A stretch of DNA of 64,000 bases from Desulfamplus sp964425195. GTDB lineage: Bacteria > Desulfobacterota > Desulfobacteria > Desulfobacterales > Desulfobacteraceae. Under the pieces are notes generated by a model that ran no database searches, was not told the DNA's origin, and was given only the letters and a program-made list of their open reading frames with translations. Positions 1 through 9,294 of the stretch are shown one piece after another; positions within the stretch are counted from its first letter, which is position 1, and each line of letters begins with the position of its first letter. The DNA is taken from positions 62,001 to 126,000 of the forward strand of contig CAYRLG010000006.1 in assembly GCA_964425195.1 (NCBI GenBank), in the 5' to 3' direction. Both the position numbers and the translations under genes were made by a program.

Positions 1-23
1 GAAAGTTAAAGGGAGAAATAAAA

Positions 24-815
24 ATGTCTTTTTTTAATAAAATACTCTCAAAAGTTGGAATTGGTTCGGCAAGTGTTGAGACAGAGCTTTTTAACGAAAT
101 ATTTACTCCGGGCGAATTAATAAGAGGTAATGTGATAGTTAAAGGAGGTTCTGTTGAACAAAACATTGATAGTATATACTTTAAAATAAAAAGCTCCTAC
201 CAAGATGAGATTGAGATAGAAAATGGTGATGATGAAGATAGTATCAACATCATACGCAATGCTACCATTGCTGATTTTCAAATTTCAGAACCTTTTATTA
301 TAAAACCTGATGAAAGAGTAACCTTTGAGCTTGAGTTTCCTTTGCCAGCCTATACCCCTGTAACTGCAGGTACAACTAAAACATGGGTTGAGACTGGACT
401 TGATATTAAAATGGCAGTTGATCCTGCAGATAAAGATTATATACATGTCCAACCTCACCCCTTAGTTGATGCTCTTCTTAGCAGTGCAATGGATATTGGC
501 CTCGAAGTCTATCAAGTTGTGTGTGAGCCTGCCCCCCGTAATATGAATATTATATTACCTTTTGTGCAAGAATTTGCACTCAGACCAGTAGAGGGACATT
601 TGAAAACCCGCCTTGAAGAGATAGAGTTGATATTTAAGCCATCAAACAGTGGCTTGGAAGTCTTTATGGAAGTTGATCGAAAGTTAAAAGGTATATATAA
701 AAGAGTTGCCAAAATGGTAGGTAGCGATGAAACTATGGTGAAATTTTATATAAACTACGATAACCTCGATAATCTTACTTTTCTATTAAATGATCTGATT
801 GAAAAGCACTGTTGA
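24..815 (+). CDS. Spo0M/SpoOM family arrestin-like protein
   Basis: The 263-residue protein opens with the MSFFNKILSKVGIGSASVET signature typical of the Spo0M (sporulation-control) family. These proteins have an arrestin-like double beta-sandwich fold and occur widely in non-sporulating bacteria. The central part (GELIRGNVIVKGG, VTFELEFPLP) has the arrestin-N pattern. There is no signal peptide or membrane segment, so it should be cytoplasmic. A GGGAG ribosome site sits about 8 bases before the ATG. It is followed by an independent metabolic gene pair and its neighbours do not explain its role. Family assignment is fairly sure; function is not known. Confidence 0.85.
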   Translation: MSFFNKILSKVGIGSASVETELFNEIFTPGELIRGNVIVKGGSVEQNIDSIYFKIKSSYQDEIEIENGDDEDSINIIRNATIADFQISEPFIIKPDERVTFELEFPLPAYTPVTAGTTKTWVETGLDIKMAVDPADKDYIHVQPHPLVDALLSSAMDIGLEVYQVVCEPAPRNMNIILPFVQEFALRPVEGHLKTRLEEIELIFKPSNSGLEVFMEVDRKLKGIYKRVAKMVGSDETMVKFYINYDNLDNLTFLLNDLIEKHC

Positions 816-887
816 CTTCTGATAGATTAATATATATATGCTGAGCATATTAACAATCATTTTTGATATATCAATGGAGGCAACTAA

Positions 888-2339
888 ATGATATCAACTC
901 ACGGACAGAGCATAACAAGTGCTTATTATGGACGTATGAGCGACAAAGAGTGTGAAAAGATTCATATTGGAACACTTGAAATTCTTGAAAGAACCGGCGT
1001 GGATGTTCATCATGAAGAGGCAAGAACAATTCTTGCAAAAGGTGGAGCATCTGTAGATGGCATTAGAGTTAGAATTCCTGAATATATGGTCAATCGTGCA
1101 CTTGCTCAAGCTCCATCAAGAATGACACTTTACGATAGGAACAAAAAGCCAGCAATAAGAGCATGGGGATACAACACCTATTATGGTGGAGGTTCAGATT
1201 GTCTCAATATTTTAGATCACCGTACAGGAGAGAGAAGAGTTCCATCTCTTCAAGATGTAATTGATGCTACAAAAGTTATGGATTCACTCTCAGAAATTGA
1301 TTTTGTAATGTCTCTATTTCTCCCTAAAGATGTAGATCAAAGCATATACGATCGTTATCAAATGGAGGTGATGCTTAACTATACCACTAAACCAATTGTC
1401 TTTGTAAGTCCTGATTTTGAGGGCTGTAAAGCTGCTGTAGAGATGTGCGAAGCAGTGGCTGGTGGCGAAGATGAGTTCAAAAGGTATCCATTTGCGGTCT
1501 GTTATATTAACGTAACATCAGGTCTTATTGCTAATGAGGAGGCTCTTCAAAAATGTATATATCTTGCAAGTAAAGGGCTGCCACAGCTATGGATTCCACT
1601 TAATGCAGGAGGTGTCAACTCTCCTGCAACTGCGGCAGGCTGTATGGCAAACATGAATGCTGGTATCATGCTTGGTGTGGTACTCTCTCAGCTGGTAAAA
1701 GAAGGCTCTCCAATAGCCGTTCCAGGATGGAATGGTGGTCCATACAATCTCCAAACAATGGTTGGTAACTATGTACTTGCTGACGAGCAAGGCATTCCAA
1801 CAACTATGGGTAAATATTATAACCTACCAGTTTTTGGGCTTGGTGGCTCAACAGATTCTAAAGTTTTGGATCAACAAGCAGCAATTGAGATGACCATAAG
1901 TCTTATGACAGCCCTACTTCATGGTGCAAACATTGTCCACGATGTTGGATTCATGGAATCTGGTCTTCAAGGCTCTTTACAGCTTCAAGTCATTGCCAAT
2001 GAGACTATAGGTTTTCTTAGAGCAGCAACACGCGGAGTAACTGTTGATAATGAGACTCTTGCACTTGACGTAACAGAAGAGCTTGGACCAACAGGCTCAT
2101 ATCTTCAGCATCCTCACACTATTAGACACTATAAAGAACCATTTTATTCCAAACTATTTGATAAGGGAGGATATGCTCAGTGGCAGAAAAAAGGTAGTCT
2201 AACTATGGAGGCAAGAGCAGCTAAGATAGTAGATGAAATTCTTGCTAACTATAAGGTAAAACCTCTATCAGAAGATGTCCAAAAAAAGATTAAAGCGATT
2301 GTAGAGCGTGAACAGGCTTGGATTAATACAAAAAAATAA
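888..2339 (+). CDS. MttB-family corrinoid methyltransferase (non-pyrrolysine)
   Basis: The 483-residue protein matches the trimethylamine methyltransferase (MttB) superfamily end to end, with a TIM-barrel pattern and motifs such as YYGGGSDCLNILD and GLGGSTDSKVLDQQAA. MttB enzymes move a methyl group from a methylamine or quaternary amine to a cognate corrinoid protein. The reading frame has no in-frame TAG, so this is a non-pyrrolysine member like the glycine betaine enzyme MtgB; the substrate cannot be told from sequence. No corrinoid protein or reactivase gene is adjacent. A GGAGG site lies 8 bases before the ATG. A Cys/Met PLP enzyme follows 33 bases downstream on the same strand, suggesting cotranscription. 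Confidence 0.9.
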   Translation: MISTHGQSITSAYYGRMSDKECEKIHIGTLEILERTGVDVHHEEARTILAKGGASVDGIRVRIPEYMVNRALAQAPSRMTLYDRNKKPAIRAWGYNTYYGGGSDCLNILDHRTGERRVPSLQDVIDATKVMDSLSEIDFVMSLFLPKDVDQSIYDRYQMEVMLNYTTKPIVFVSPDFEGCKAAVEMCEAVAGGEDEFKRYPFAVCYINVTSGLIANEEALQKCIYLASKGLPQLWIPLNAGGVNSPATAAGCMANMNAGIMLGVVLSQLVKEGSPIAVPGWNGGPYNLQTMVGNYVLADEQGIPTTMGKYYNLPVFGLGGSTDSKVLDQQAAIEMTISLMTALLHGANIVHDVGFMESGLQGSLQLQVIANETIGFLRAATRGVTVDNETLALDVTEELGPTGSYLQHPHTIRHYKEPFYSKLFDKGGYAQWQKKGSLTMEARAAKIVDEILANYKVKPLSEDVQKKIKAIVEREQAWINTKK

Positions 2340-2372
2340 TTATAATAATTTTTAAAGAGCATAAAGATAGCC

Positions 2373-3623
2373 ATGAAAAAATATGATAAACACTTCTTTT
2401 TAAGAGAGCACTTTGTATATGATCCAACAAGACCTCGTGCAGTGAGAGAAAATGTCAAAACAGGATTTAATACTCGTGCTCTTCATGCTGGATTTCACCC
2501 TTTAGAGAACAAAAATGATTTTGTCTCATTTACAACTCCGATTGTTCAATCTATAACTTTTCCCTATAACACTTTTGACGAGATTCCATGTCCTGTTTAT
2601 GGACGTACAAGAACTCCAACTAATACTGTTTTAGAAGAGAGACTTGCATCACTTGAGGGTGGTGAGGCTTGTATTACAGCGGGTTCAGGTTCACAAGCTC
2701 TGTTCAATCTTATTTTTACAATGGTTGAACCAGGAGATAACGTTGTAACTTCTCTGAATATCTTTGGTGAAGGCTATAAACAGGCAACATCCATTTTTCC
2801 TAAAAAATGTAATGTCAACTTTCGGTTTGTAAAAGAGCCTTCTGAACCCCAATCATGGGCAGATGAGATCGATGAAAAGACAAAACTTGTCTGGATTGAG
2901 ACTCCGAGTAACCCTTGCCTTTTTGTAACAGATATTAAGGCTGTGGCAGAGGTAGCCCATGCAAAAGGAGCTCCAGTTTTAGTCGATAATACAACAGCAA
3001 CTCCAGCTCTCCAACGTCCAATGGAGCTTGGAGCAGATTTTATTCTTCTGTCCATATCAAAATTTATTGCTGGTAATGCAACTGTAATTGGAGGAGCTAT
3101 TGTAGGACCTGAACCTCTTGTTGAGGATATTCGCTGGAATACAACTGAATTTTTAGGCTCTATTATTCAGCCCATGGAAGCGTGGTTGACTCTCCAATAT
3201 ATTGAAACACTTTCGATGAGAATGGCAAAGCACAGCTCCAATGCACAAATTGTAGCAGAATTTCTTAGCAAACATCCTAAAGTTGAGCGAGTTAACTACT
3301 CGGGGCTTTCCACACATCCGCAGCATGAACTTGCATGTCGTCAAATGAATGGAATGCATGGAGGGTTAATGTCTTTTGTTGTGGCTAAAGGCATGAAGGG
3401 GGCGGCTATTGCTATGAACAGTTTTAAAACCATTGTTCATGCAGTTACTTTTGGCACAAGTCGTTCTATCTGTATGCACCCTCCAACAATTACGCATGAA
3501 CATTTAACTCCTGAAGAGAGAAAAATAGCTGGCATTGATGATGGTCTTATTCGCCTTTCTGTGGGGCTTGAGGACCCAAATGATCTTATTGAAGATTTGG
3601 AGCAGGCATTAAGTAAAATTTAG
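2373..3623 (+). CDS. Cys/Met metabolism PLP-dependent enzyme
   Basis: A 416-residue fold-type I PLP enzyme of the trans-sulfuration family (methionine gamma-lyase, cystathionine lyase/synthase, O-acylhomoserine sulfhydrylase). Visible motifs are YGRTRTPTNTVLEERLASLEGG (substrate/PLP phosphate region), the LVDNTTATP segment holding the PLP-pyridine Asp, and SISKFIAGNATVIGGAIVG holding the Schiff-base lysine. The usual family text around the lysine is SxTKxxxGHxDxxGG; here it reads SKFIAGNATVIGG, so the exact reaction is uncertain. The N-terminal 35 residues (FFLREHFVYDP region) are longer than usual. It follows the MttB gene closely, so a role in a methylated-sulfur or amine route is possible but inferred. 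Confidence 0.85.
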   Translation: MKKYDKHFFLREHFVYDPTRPRAVRENVKTGFNTRALHAGFHPLENKNDFVSFTTPIVQSITFPYNTFDEIPCPVYGRTRTPTNTVLEERLASLEGGEACITAGSGSQALFNLIFTMVEPGDNVVTSLNIFGEGYKQATSIFPKKCNVNFRFVKEPSEPQSWADEIDEKTKLVWIETPSNPCLFVTDIKAVAEVAHAKGAPVLVDNTTATPALQRPMELGADFILLSISKFIAGNATVIGGAIVGPEPLVEDIRWNTTEFLGSIIQPMEAWLTLQYIETLSMRMAKHSSNAQIVAEFLSKHPKVERVNYSGLSTHPQHELACRQMNGMHGGLMSFVVAKGMKGAAIAMNSFKTIVHAVTFGTSRSICMHPPTITHEHLTPEERKIAGIDDGLIRLSVGLEDPNDLIEDLEQALSKI

Positions 3624-3640
3624 AACTTGGTTAGCTTATA

Positions 3641-3712
3641 AGTAGTTGACACTTAAAAAAAGCGTCAACTACTATAAGACAGTATATGAGTAAGAGCCTT
3701 TGCTCTTTTAAA
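3641..3712 (+). terminator. Convergent-gene terminator hairpins
   Basis: Two hairpins sit between the converging PLP enzyme and histidine kinase genes. The first is a perfect 10-bp stem (AGTAGTTGAC at 3641-3650 with GTCAACTACT at 3664-3673). The second is AAGAGC/GCTCTT (3692-3697, 3702-3707) followed by a T-containing tract. The second is the better intrinsic terminator for the plus-strand genes. Confidence 0.45.
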
Positions 3713-3732
3713 TCTAATAAAATTATAAAAAT

Positions 3733-5253
3733 TTATACTATTCCTATAGGTGTCTTTTTTAACGGCAACAATACAGTAAATGTTGTACCTCTGTTTACCT
3801 CACTTTCTACATTAATATAACCGTTCATAGAATCAACTATTCCCTTTACAATTGGCAATCCCAATCCAGTCCCATTTATAAAGCGAGTCTTCTCATTTTT
3901 AACTCTGTAGAATCTTTCAAATATTTTGTCCATATATTTAGCATCAATTCCAAACCCATTATCTTTTACCTGTACTCTGATATTGTTTCCTGCAAGATCA
4001 CACGTAACATTGATCTGGCCACCCTCTTGAGTATAATTTATAGCATTTGAAATTAGATTTCCAAATACACTCTCTATTGCCATTGGGTCAGCAGTAAGTG
4101 GCGGAAGAGGTGTCTGCGGTGTGCTTACTTTAAGAGTCTGACTCTTTGCAACAGCTCTGGCGTTTAAAAAATCGCCTACATTTCTTAAAATTTCATCAAC
4201 CCGTACAGATTTATGGTCTTTGGCTGCCATACCAGCCTCAATGCGGGACAGATCAAGTAGGTCTCCAATAGTTGAAATAAGAGCCTTAGTCTTCTCTTTT
4301 GCACGAGATAGCATATATTTTTCTTCTTCACTGGTCTCTCCGCTGTTCTCTCCTACATGAGCCATCATAACCATGTTGAGCTGTTCGTGAATAGTTGAAA
4401 GAGGAGACCTTAGCTCATGGGTAACCTTAGCTACAAACTCAGATTTAACCTGATCAAGAGCTTTCATGGTTGATATATCAGCAATATTGATTACAGCTCC
4501 AAGACACTCTCTTCTCTCTCCAAGTACAGGTCTGCATCTAACCATAAAAAACTTTTTGTTATTTGACTCAATTTCGTAAGCTGGAATATCTGCATAATCA
4601 ATATATTTACCTTTTGAAATATCAAGAATAAGGGCACAAAGCTCACTGTTATTGAATAGCTCCTCAACTCTTATATCGCCCGGCTGTTTCTGAGAATCAA
4701 TATCAAGATAACGATAACACGCAGGATTTACTAATACAACCTTTCCGTCTGCATTAGTAACTATAACCCCATTTGGCAACGACTCTATTATGGTAAGAGT
4801 TCGGCTCTTCTCGGTATGCAAATCTTCAAGAGTACGCTTTCGCTCCTCTTGAAGCCTTTTTGTCTCAATTGCAAGATCAAGTTTTTCTCTTGCTCGACTT
4901 ACAGATATTCTTAACTGATCTGGTTGATATGGTTTGGGGATAAAGTTGTAAGCACCTCGTTGCATTGCTTCAATAGCAGTCTCAACAGTAGCATAACCAG
5001 TTATAACAATAACAAGAATGCCTCTTTCTAAAGCCATTATCCGCTTTAGCACTTCCATACCATCCATACCAGGCATTTTCATATCAAGAAGAACAATAGC
5101 AATAGGCTCTTTATCAATCAGTTCAAGTCCATCCTCTCCTTTTGGAGCAAGAAACACCTCAAAACCCATTTTGGAGAGAATTCTTCTGGCTCCTTCCCTT
5201 AGGCTTGGCTCATCATCAATGACCAAAACTTTTTTTGGATCAATATTATCCAT
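3733..5253 (-). CDS. Receiver-PAS-histidine kinase hybrid
   Basis: A 506-residue two-component protein with no membrane segment. Residues 7-120 are a receiver with acidic pair D13/D14, phospho-acceptor D57 (LLDMKMPGMDG) and conserved K107. Residues 150-265 form a PAS domain. The dimerisation/phospho-acceptor box carries H279 (KVTHELRSPLS), followed by N (NLISNAINYT), G1 (DNGFGID) and G2 (GTGLGLPIVKG) boxes of the HATPase_c domain. Receiver-first order means it probably takes phosphate or a signal from another kinase and passes it on. It lies 38 bases downstream of the AroE-like gene on the same strand. No target regulator is beside it; the nearest is the single receiver at 6535-6921. Confidence 0.93.
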   Translation of the reverse strand: MDNIDPKKVLVIDDEPSLREGARRILSKMGFEVFLAPKGEDGLELIDKEPIAIVLLDMKMPGMDGMEVLKRIMALERGILVIVITGYATVETAIEAMQRGAYNFIPKPYQPDQLRISVSRAREKLDLAIETKRLQEERKRTLEDLHTEKSRTLTIIESLPNGVIVTNADGKVVLVNPACYRYLDIDSQKQPGDIRVEELFNNSELCALILDISKGKYIDYADIPAYEIESNNKKFFMVRCRPVLGERRECLGAVINIADISTMKALDQVKSEFVAKVTHELRSPLSTIHEQLNMVMMAHVGENSGETSEEEKYMLSRAKEKTKALISTIGDLLDLSRIEAGMAAKDHKSVRVDEILRNVGDFLNARAVAKSQTLKVSTPQTPLPPLTADPMAIESVFGNLISNAINYTQEGGQINVTCDLAGNNIRVQVKDNGFGIDAKYMDKIFERFYRVKNEKTRFINGTGLGLPIVKGIVDSMNGYINVESEVNRGTTFTVLLPLKKTPIGIV

Positions 5254-5291
5254 CTATAAACATCTCCTGTAAATGGTTTCAACAGTTAGTT

Positions 5292-6107
5292 TTAAATAGC
5301 ATCAATCGCTTTTAAAAACTCAGCAGGTTCCACGTCAATTTTTGTCCAAAGTAAAAGGGTTCTACGTGCTGAATGTGCAAGCGGAGTAAAACCATCAATA
5401 AAGGGAACACCAAGTTCAACAGCTTTGCTTTGCCAAATATTATTTTTACGACCATAGTTGAGATCAACTATAAGTTCACACTCTTTAAAACTTTGATTTT
5501 TAACGAATTGAGTAAATTCAGGTGAATCGTCAGGTGAGGATATAGGAGTTGTATTTATAATAATATTTGCTATTGGTGGCTCTTTTGCAATAATTTCAAG
5601 TGATGTGGCACTACCGCCAATCTTTTGGACAATATCGCTAACCCTACTGTAATTTCTACCAGATATTTTTATAGAAGCTGCCCTTAACCAGTTAAGAATA
5701 AATACTACTGCCCTTGCTCCTCCTCCTGAGCCAAATACAATTGCCTGCTTATCTGTTACATTAAAACCTCGTTCCTCCAAAGTATCCATAAAACCAATCG
5801 CATTGGTGTTGTATCCCTTAAGTGCTTGATCATTGCGGATGATTGTATTTACAGCTCCAATGATATTTGCACCTTCCGAAAGGATATTCATGTAAGGAAT
5901 AACAGATGATTTGTATGGTATGGTTACATTGGCACCGTCAATATTCAGTGATTTTAGGCTTTGCATAGCAGAACCTATTTGATCTGGAAACACCTTGAAC
6001 GGTACATAGGATGCACTAATCCCAATACGTTTAAATACAGTGGAAAACATGGCTGGAGATTTTGTACGAAATGCCCGCTCATCACCTAAAATACAGAATA
6101 TTTTCAT
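5292..6107 (-). CDS. AroE-family shikimate dehydrogenase-like protein, active site altered
   Basis: A 271-residue AroE-family protein: an N-terminal substrate domain (GANVTIPYK with the catalytic Lys at 66, IGAVNTI) and a Rossmann NADP domain (GSGGGARAV). AroE reduces 3-dehydroshikimate to shikimate. The canonical GxNTD motif reads GYNTN, so the catalytic Asp is Asn102. The shikimate-binding Gln in the GQAxxxF segment near the C-terminus is replaced (PLAHSARR), and the N-terminal SxS motif reads RTKS. These changes suggest weak or different activity. I chose the ATG at 6107, preceded by GGTGG, over an upstream GTG, which also gives family-like residue numbering. Family is sure; shikimate activity is doubtful. 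Confidence 0.8.
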   Translation of the reverse strand: MKIFCILGDERAFRTKSPAMFSTVFKRIGISASYVPFKVFPDQIGSAMQSLKSLNIDGANVTIPYKSSVIPYMNILSEGANIIGAVNTIIRNDQALKGYNTNAIGFMDTLEERGFNVTDKQAIVFGSGGGARAVVFILNWLRAASIKISGRNYSRVSDIVQKIGGSATSLEIIAKEPPIANIIINTTPISSPDDSPEFTQFVKNQSFKECELIVDLNYGRKNNIWQSKAVELGVPFIDGFTPLAHSARRTLLLWTKIDVEPAEFLKAIDAI

Positions 6108-6534
6108 AGTCACCACCAGGTTAGGGTTGATACTGGATTAAAACTGATTTTTAAGGGTTAAACTGATTACTTCGGGCTAAAAATGATATGCTTTAGATTT
6201 ACTATTCAGAGTTTAAATTGATTGTTTCAAATTAAATATAACCACCCATTTAAAGTAAGTGGTATTTATACCCTAATTTAAGTATCAATTGAGTTTTTTA
6301 TATTTAAGTAGAGACGCACAGCCGTAGGTCTCTAACAGCTTAGGTAAATTTCAATTTATGACATTGAACAGTATATAAATTGATTGAAAAAGTTCTCTGA
6401 TTATATCTTTTGTTGTTTTTACGATTGGAGCAGACAATATGAAAAATAAGTAGTAAGGAACTTGAACATAAAAGCAGATTCCAAAAAAATAGGGACAGAA
6501 GATAGTTTCTGTCCCTTAATTTGGTATCTGAAAA
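6108..6534. other. Gene-free 427-bp spacer with hairpins
   Basis: No convincing ORF lies here. It holds an imperfect inverted repeat TAGAGAC...GTCTCTA (6309-6334, 7-bp arms), a short ACCAC...GTGGT pair (6241-6263) and, at its right end, the intrinsic terminator of the response regulator gene. The TAGAGACGCAC-type hairpin resembles scattered REP-like elements in bacterial genomes, but one copy cannot prove that. Confidence 0.4.
6483..6517 (-). terminator. Rho-independent terminator of the response regulator gene
   Basis: A 9-bp perfect stem (GGGACAGAA at 6492-6500 with TTCTGTCCC at 6507-6515), a short loop, and on the minus strand a following TATTTTTTT tract. It begins 18 bases after the stop of the minus-strand response regulator, as expected for its terminator. 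Confidence 0.8.
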
Positions 6535-6921
6535 TCAAGAAATAACCCTTTTTACGCTTTTGGTAATCTCTTCAGCAGAAGCAGGTTTAGGCAGATAGTC
6601 GTCAGCCTCCATACTCATACCATCGGCATGGGAATAGCGTGTTGACCCTACATGATCTGCAACAGCAGTAAGCATAATAATGGGAATATCTTTATATTTA
6701 TCACTACGCTTCAATTCAGCACAAACTTCATAGCCATCTTTTTCAGGCATCATCACATCGAGCACAATAGCATCTGGTGGATTAGCTTTGACTTTTTCAA
6801 TAGCTTCATTTCCATCATAAGCTATCTCAACATCAAACCCTTCTCGTTTCAGATTTGACTGCACAATTGATGCAAAATCAGGTTCATCGTCAACAACAAG
6901 TATTCTCTTCTTTTCGCTCAT
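6535..6921 (-). CDS. Single-domain response regulator receiver
   Basis: The 128-residue protein is one CheY-like receiver with acidic pair D11/D12, phospho-acceptor D55 (AIVLDVMMPEKDG) and the conserved LPKP lysine near the C-terminus. An insertion in the alpha4-beta5 stretch (VADHVGSTRYSHADGMSMEADD) resembles regulators whose beta4-alpha4 loop is extended. No output domain exists, so it likely relays phosphate or binds a partner. It stands alone with its own terminator. The receiver-PAS-kinase at 3733-5253 is a possible but unproven partner. Confidence 0.92.
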   Translation of the reverse strand: MSEKKRILVVDDEPDFASIVQSNLKREGFDVEIAYDGNEAIEKVKANPPDAIVLDVMMPEKDGYEVCAELKRSDKYKDIPIIMLTAVADHVGSTRYSHADGMSMEADDYLPKPASAEEITKSVKRVIS

Positions 6922-7190
6922 AATATATCTCCCTGTGTAAAATTAAGATTTATGCTGTTAAAATCTAAGATTAATGATGGTAAAATGCGGAATGTCTTTA
7001 ATTTTCTGTTTTGTTTATATATATGTCAGGTTTCTACCTGTCAACCAAATATGTCAAATTCCCAGCAATTCTAATTTCAAACTTACCTTCTACTCTATTT
7101 AGAGGTCTTCACTTATATATTTCACGAACGTTAATAGTTATAACATTCTGTAATAGTTATATTATAATAGGTAATCCATACGCTTTATCC

Positions 7191-8195
7191 TTAGGGTATT
7201 TGACTTACTTTTTTAGATTCAGAAAGCACCATCTCTAAAATTAAGAGCAAAACAGCAGGAAGCAGAATCCACTGAAATCTATTCTCCCAAACCTTTTTTT
7301 TACCAGTTTGAATAGTTTTTCTCTCCATATTTTTCTGGATCTCATTGGTATATATAATATCTAAATCCATATCTCCCGCAACTGATTTTACATAAACCCC
7401 ATTGCCCACGAAAGCGATTTTACGCAACACCTCATCATCCACTTTTGACATGATGATCTTTCCCTCACTATCTTTTTTAAAACCACCATTATCATCAGGT
7501 ATTGGTGCCCCATCTTCTTGACCAACACCAATACAGAATATTTTAATTCCACTCTTTGCAGCTTCAGCAGCAACTGCAACAGGGTCGCCTACAGTGTTCT
7601 CTCCATCGGTGATTATAATTATCGCTTTGTCTGTATCAGAAGCTGTTTCAAAACCATTTATTGCAGTATGAATAGCTCCGCTTATATCAGTTCCTCCCAT
7701 TGGCAGATAGTCAGGATTCAAGGCATTAAGAAAGATAGAAAAGCCTGAGTAGTCAAGAGTCAGTGGGCATTGAAGAATAGATGTGCCTGCAAATGCTACA
7801 AGACCTGCCCTATCTGACTGCATCATATTTAAAAGATCAATAATCTCACGCTTTGCTTGCTCTAATCTATTAGGTTTAATATCAGTTGCAAGCATACTTT
7901 TGGAGCAATCAAGTGCAATCATAATATCTACACCTTTTTCTTTTATCTCTTCCCACTTAAATCCAGCAAGAGGTCCTGCCATAGAGAGAACAAGTAAAAT
8001 TATTGATACAACAAGTAAAATAGCTTTTAGCCACTGCCTTTCTCTGCTATATCCATTAACCATAGTGTTGATTAGAGAAGATGAGATAAATCGTTGCAAA
8101 ACCCTTGCCCGCTTGCGTGTACCATAAACTAAAAATCCAACAAGCATCGTCACAAGCCATATCAGATAAAACATATTTGGATTTGAAAATTTCAT
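7191..8195 (-). CDS. BatB-like VWA-domain membrane protein
   Basis: A 334-residue protein with two N-terminal membrane segments (about 8-24 and 57-75), a von Willebrand factor A domain with an intact MIDAS start (ALDCSKSM) and GGTDI later, then a C-terminal membrane segment before a charged tail. This is the Bat/aerotolerance (BatA/BatB) layout, with the VWA domain at the membrane in complexes with MoxR ATPases. It is the last gene of a minus-strand run DUF58-DUF4381-VWA-VWA. The batC TPR and batD genes are not adjacent. The paralogous upstream gene suggests a BatA/BatB pair; which is which is by order and similarity only. Confidence 0.85.
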   Translation of the reverse strand: MKFSNPNMFYLIWLVTMLVGFLVYGTRKRARVLQRFISSSLINTMVNGYSRERQWLKAILLVVSIILLVLSMAGPLAGFKWEEIKEKGVDIMIALDCSKSMLATDIKPNRLEQAKREIIDLLNMMQSDRAGLVAFAGTSILQCPLTLDYSGFSIFLNALNPDYLPMGGTDISGAIHTAINGFETASDTDKAIIIITDGENTVGDPVAVAAEAAKSGIKIFCIGVGQEDGAPIPDDNGGFKKDSEGKIIMSKVDDEVLRKIAFVGNGVYVKSVAGDMDLDIIYTNEIQKNMERKTIQTGKKKVWENRFQWILLPAVLLLILEMVLSESKKVSQIP

Positions 8196-8250
8196 CTATT
8201 ATTACCTAAAAAAGTTATGATTATAAAAAAGTTATGATTATTAATTACCC

Positions 8251-9285
8251 TTAAGGTATTCTTAAAAATCTTGTATTTGAAAGAACCACATAAATCCCAA
8301 GTAAGATAAGTGCCGGAGTTAAAAACCATAAATACAACTCATTGTATTCTGACCAAGATTTTACATCAACTTTTGTCTTTTCAAGACCGTCAATAATCTT
8401 GTATATTTCCTCAAGGTTCTCCACATCTTCCGCTACAAAAAAAACTCCTTTGGTAATATCTGCCATCTTTTTAAGAGTATCGTGGTCAATATCTACATTT
8501 TGATAGACATACCTTTGACCCAAAATAGGGTCATTTATCAAAAAAGGGGCTTTACCCTCTTTGCCAACTCCAATAGTGTAGATTTTGACACCTTTTTCTA
8601 CTGAAATTGATGCCGCGGTTTCAGGGGAAAGCTCACCGCTATTACTGCTGCCGTCAGTAAGTAAAATAATTATATTTGATCTGCTTTTAATATCTTCAAG
8701 CCGTTTTAGAGATATGCCAACTGCATCACCAATTGCAGTGCTTGGTCCGGCAGCTCCAATTTTTAACTTCTCCAAAACAAATGAGATAGTATTATAATCG
8801 CGGGTAAGTGGCAGCTGTGTAAATGCTTGAGAACCAAACACCACTAAACCGATTCTATCACCTTCTCGTCTCATTATAAAATCGTTCACAACATCTTTGA
8901 CAGCATCAAGTCTGTTAACGATCTTATCTTTAGTCGAAAAATCAAGTGCTGCCATTGATTCAGACAGATCAATAGCAAGGATTATATTAATGCCCTCAGT
9001 AGTTACATCAACTTTTTTTGTTCCCCACTGCGGACGGGCAAGAGCTATAATCATAAATGCAAGGGCTGCATATTTTAATACTATAAGAAGTTTGAAAATA
9101 ATAGTCGTGAATGACGAGTCAAAGCTTAAAACTTTAGAGCTGTTTGTATCTCTAAAAAAGAGAGAAGAGACATTGATAGAAGAGTATTGAGCAGAGAAAT
9201 TACCTCTTTTATTTTTGCTTATATAGAAAATAATTGGAATAATTCCAAGCAACATCAAAAATAGAGGAGATGCAAAACGAAACAT
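8251..9285 (-). CDS. BatA-like VWA-domain membrane protein
   Basis: A 344-residue paralogue of the next gene: N-terminal hydrophobic segment (SPLFLMLLGIIPIIFYI), a second segment near 66-84, a VWA domain with MIDAS AIDLSESM and later TDG, and a C-terminal membrane helix (LWFLTPALILLGIYVVL). It is the BatA member by position and by the FxxPxxLxxL N-terminus. Probable role: metal-dependent scaffold at the inner membrane in a MoxR-VWA system. It starts 9 bases after the DUF4381 gene ends, so the two are likely cotranslated. Confidence 0.87.
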   Translation of the reverse strand: MFRFASPLFLMLLGIIPIIFYISKNKRGNFSAQYSSINVSSLFFRDTNSSKVLSFDSSFTTIIFKLLIVLKYAALAFMIIALARPQWGTKKVDVTTEGINIILAIDLSESMAALDFSTKDKIVNRLDAVKDVVNDFIMRREGDRIGLVVFGSQAFTQLPLTRDYNTISFVLEKLKIGAAGPSTAIGDAVGISLKRLEDIKSRSNIIILLTDGSSNSGELSPETAASISVEKGVKIYTIGVGKEGKAPFLINDPILGQRYVYQNVDIDHDTLKKMADITKGVFFVAEDVENLEEIYKIIDGLEKTKVDVKSWSEYNELYLWFLTPALILLGIYVVLSNTRFLRIP

Positions 9286-9294
9286 TTTTTATTT

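Noticed and set aside
888..2339. Pyrrolysine-containing MttB
   Set aside because: The complete frame has no internal TAG codon.
3641..3673. Riboswitch or regulatory RNA
   Set aside because: A simple hairpin between converging genes; terminator function is enough.
7011..7238. 75-codon plus-strand ORF between the response regulator and BatB genes
   Set aside because: No ribosome site, no recognisable family, and it overlaps the BatB 3' end; the AT-rich spacer can give such frames by chance.
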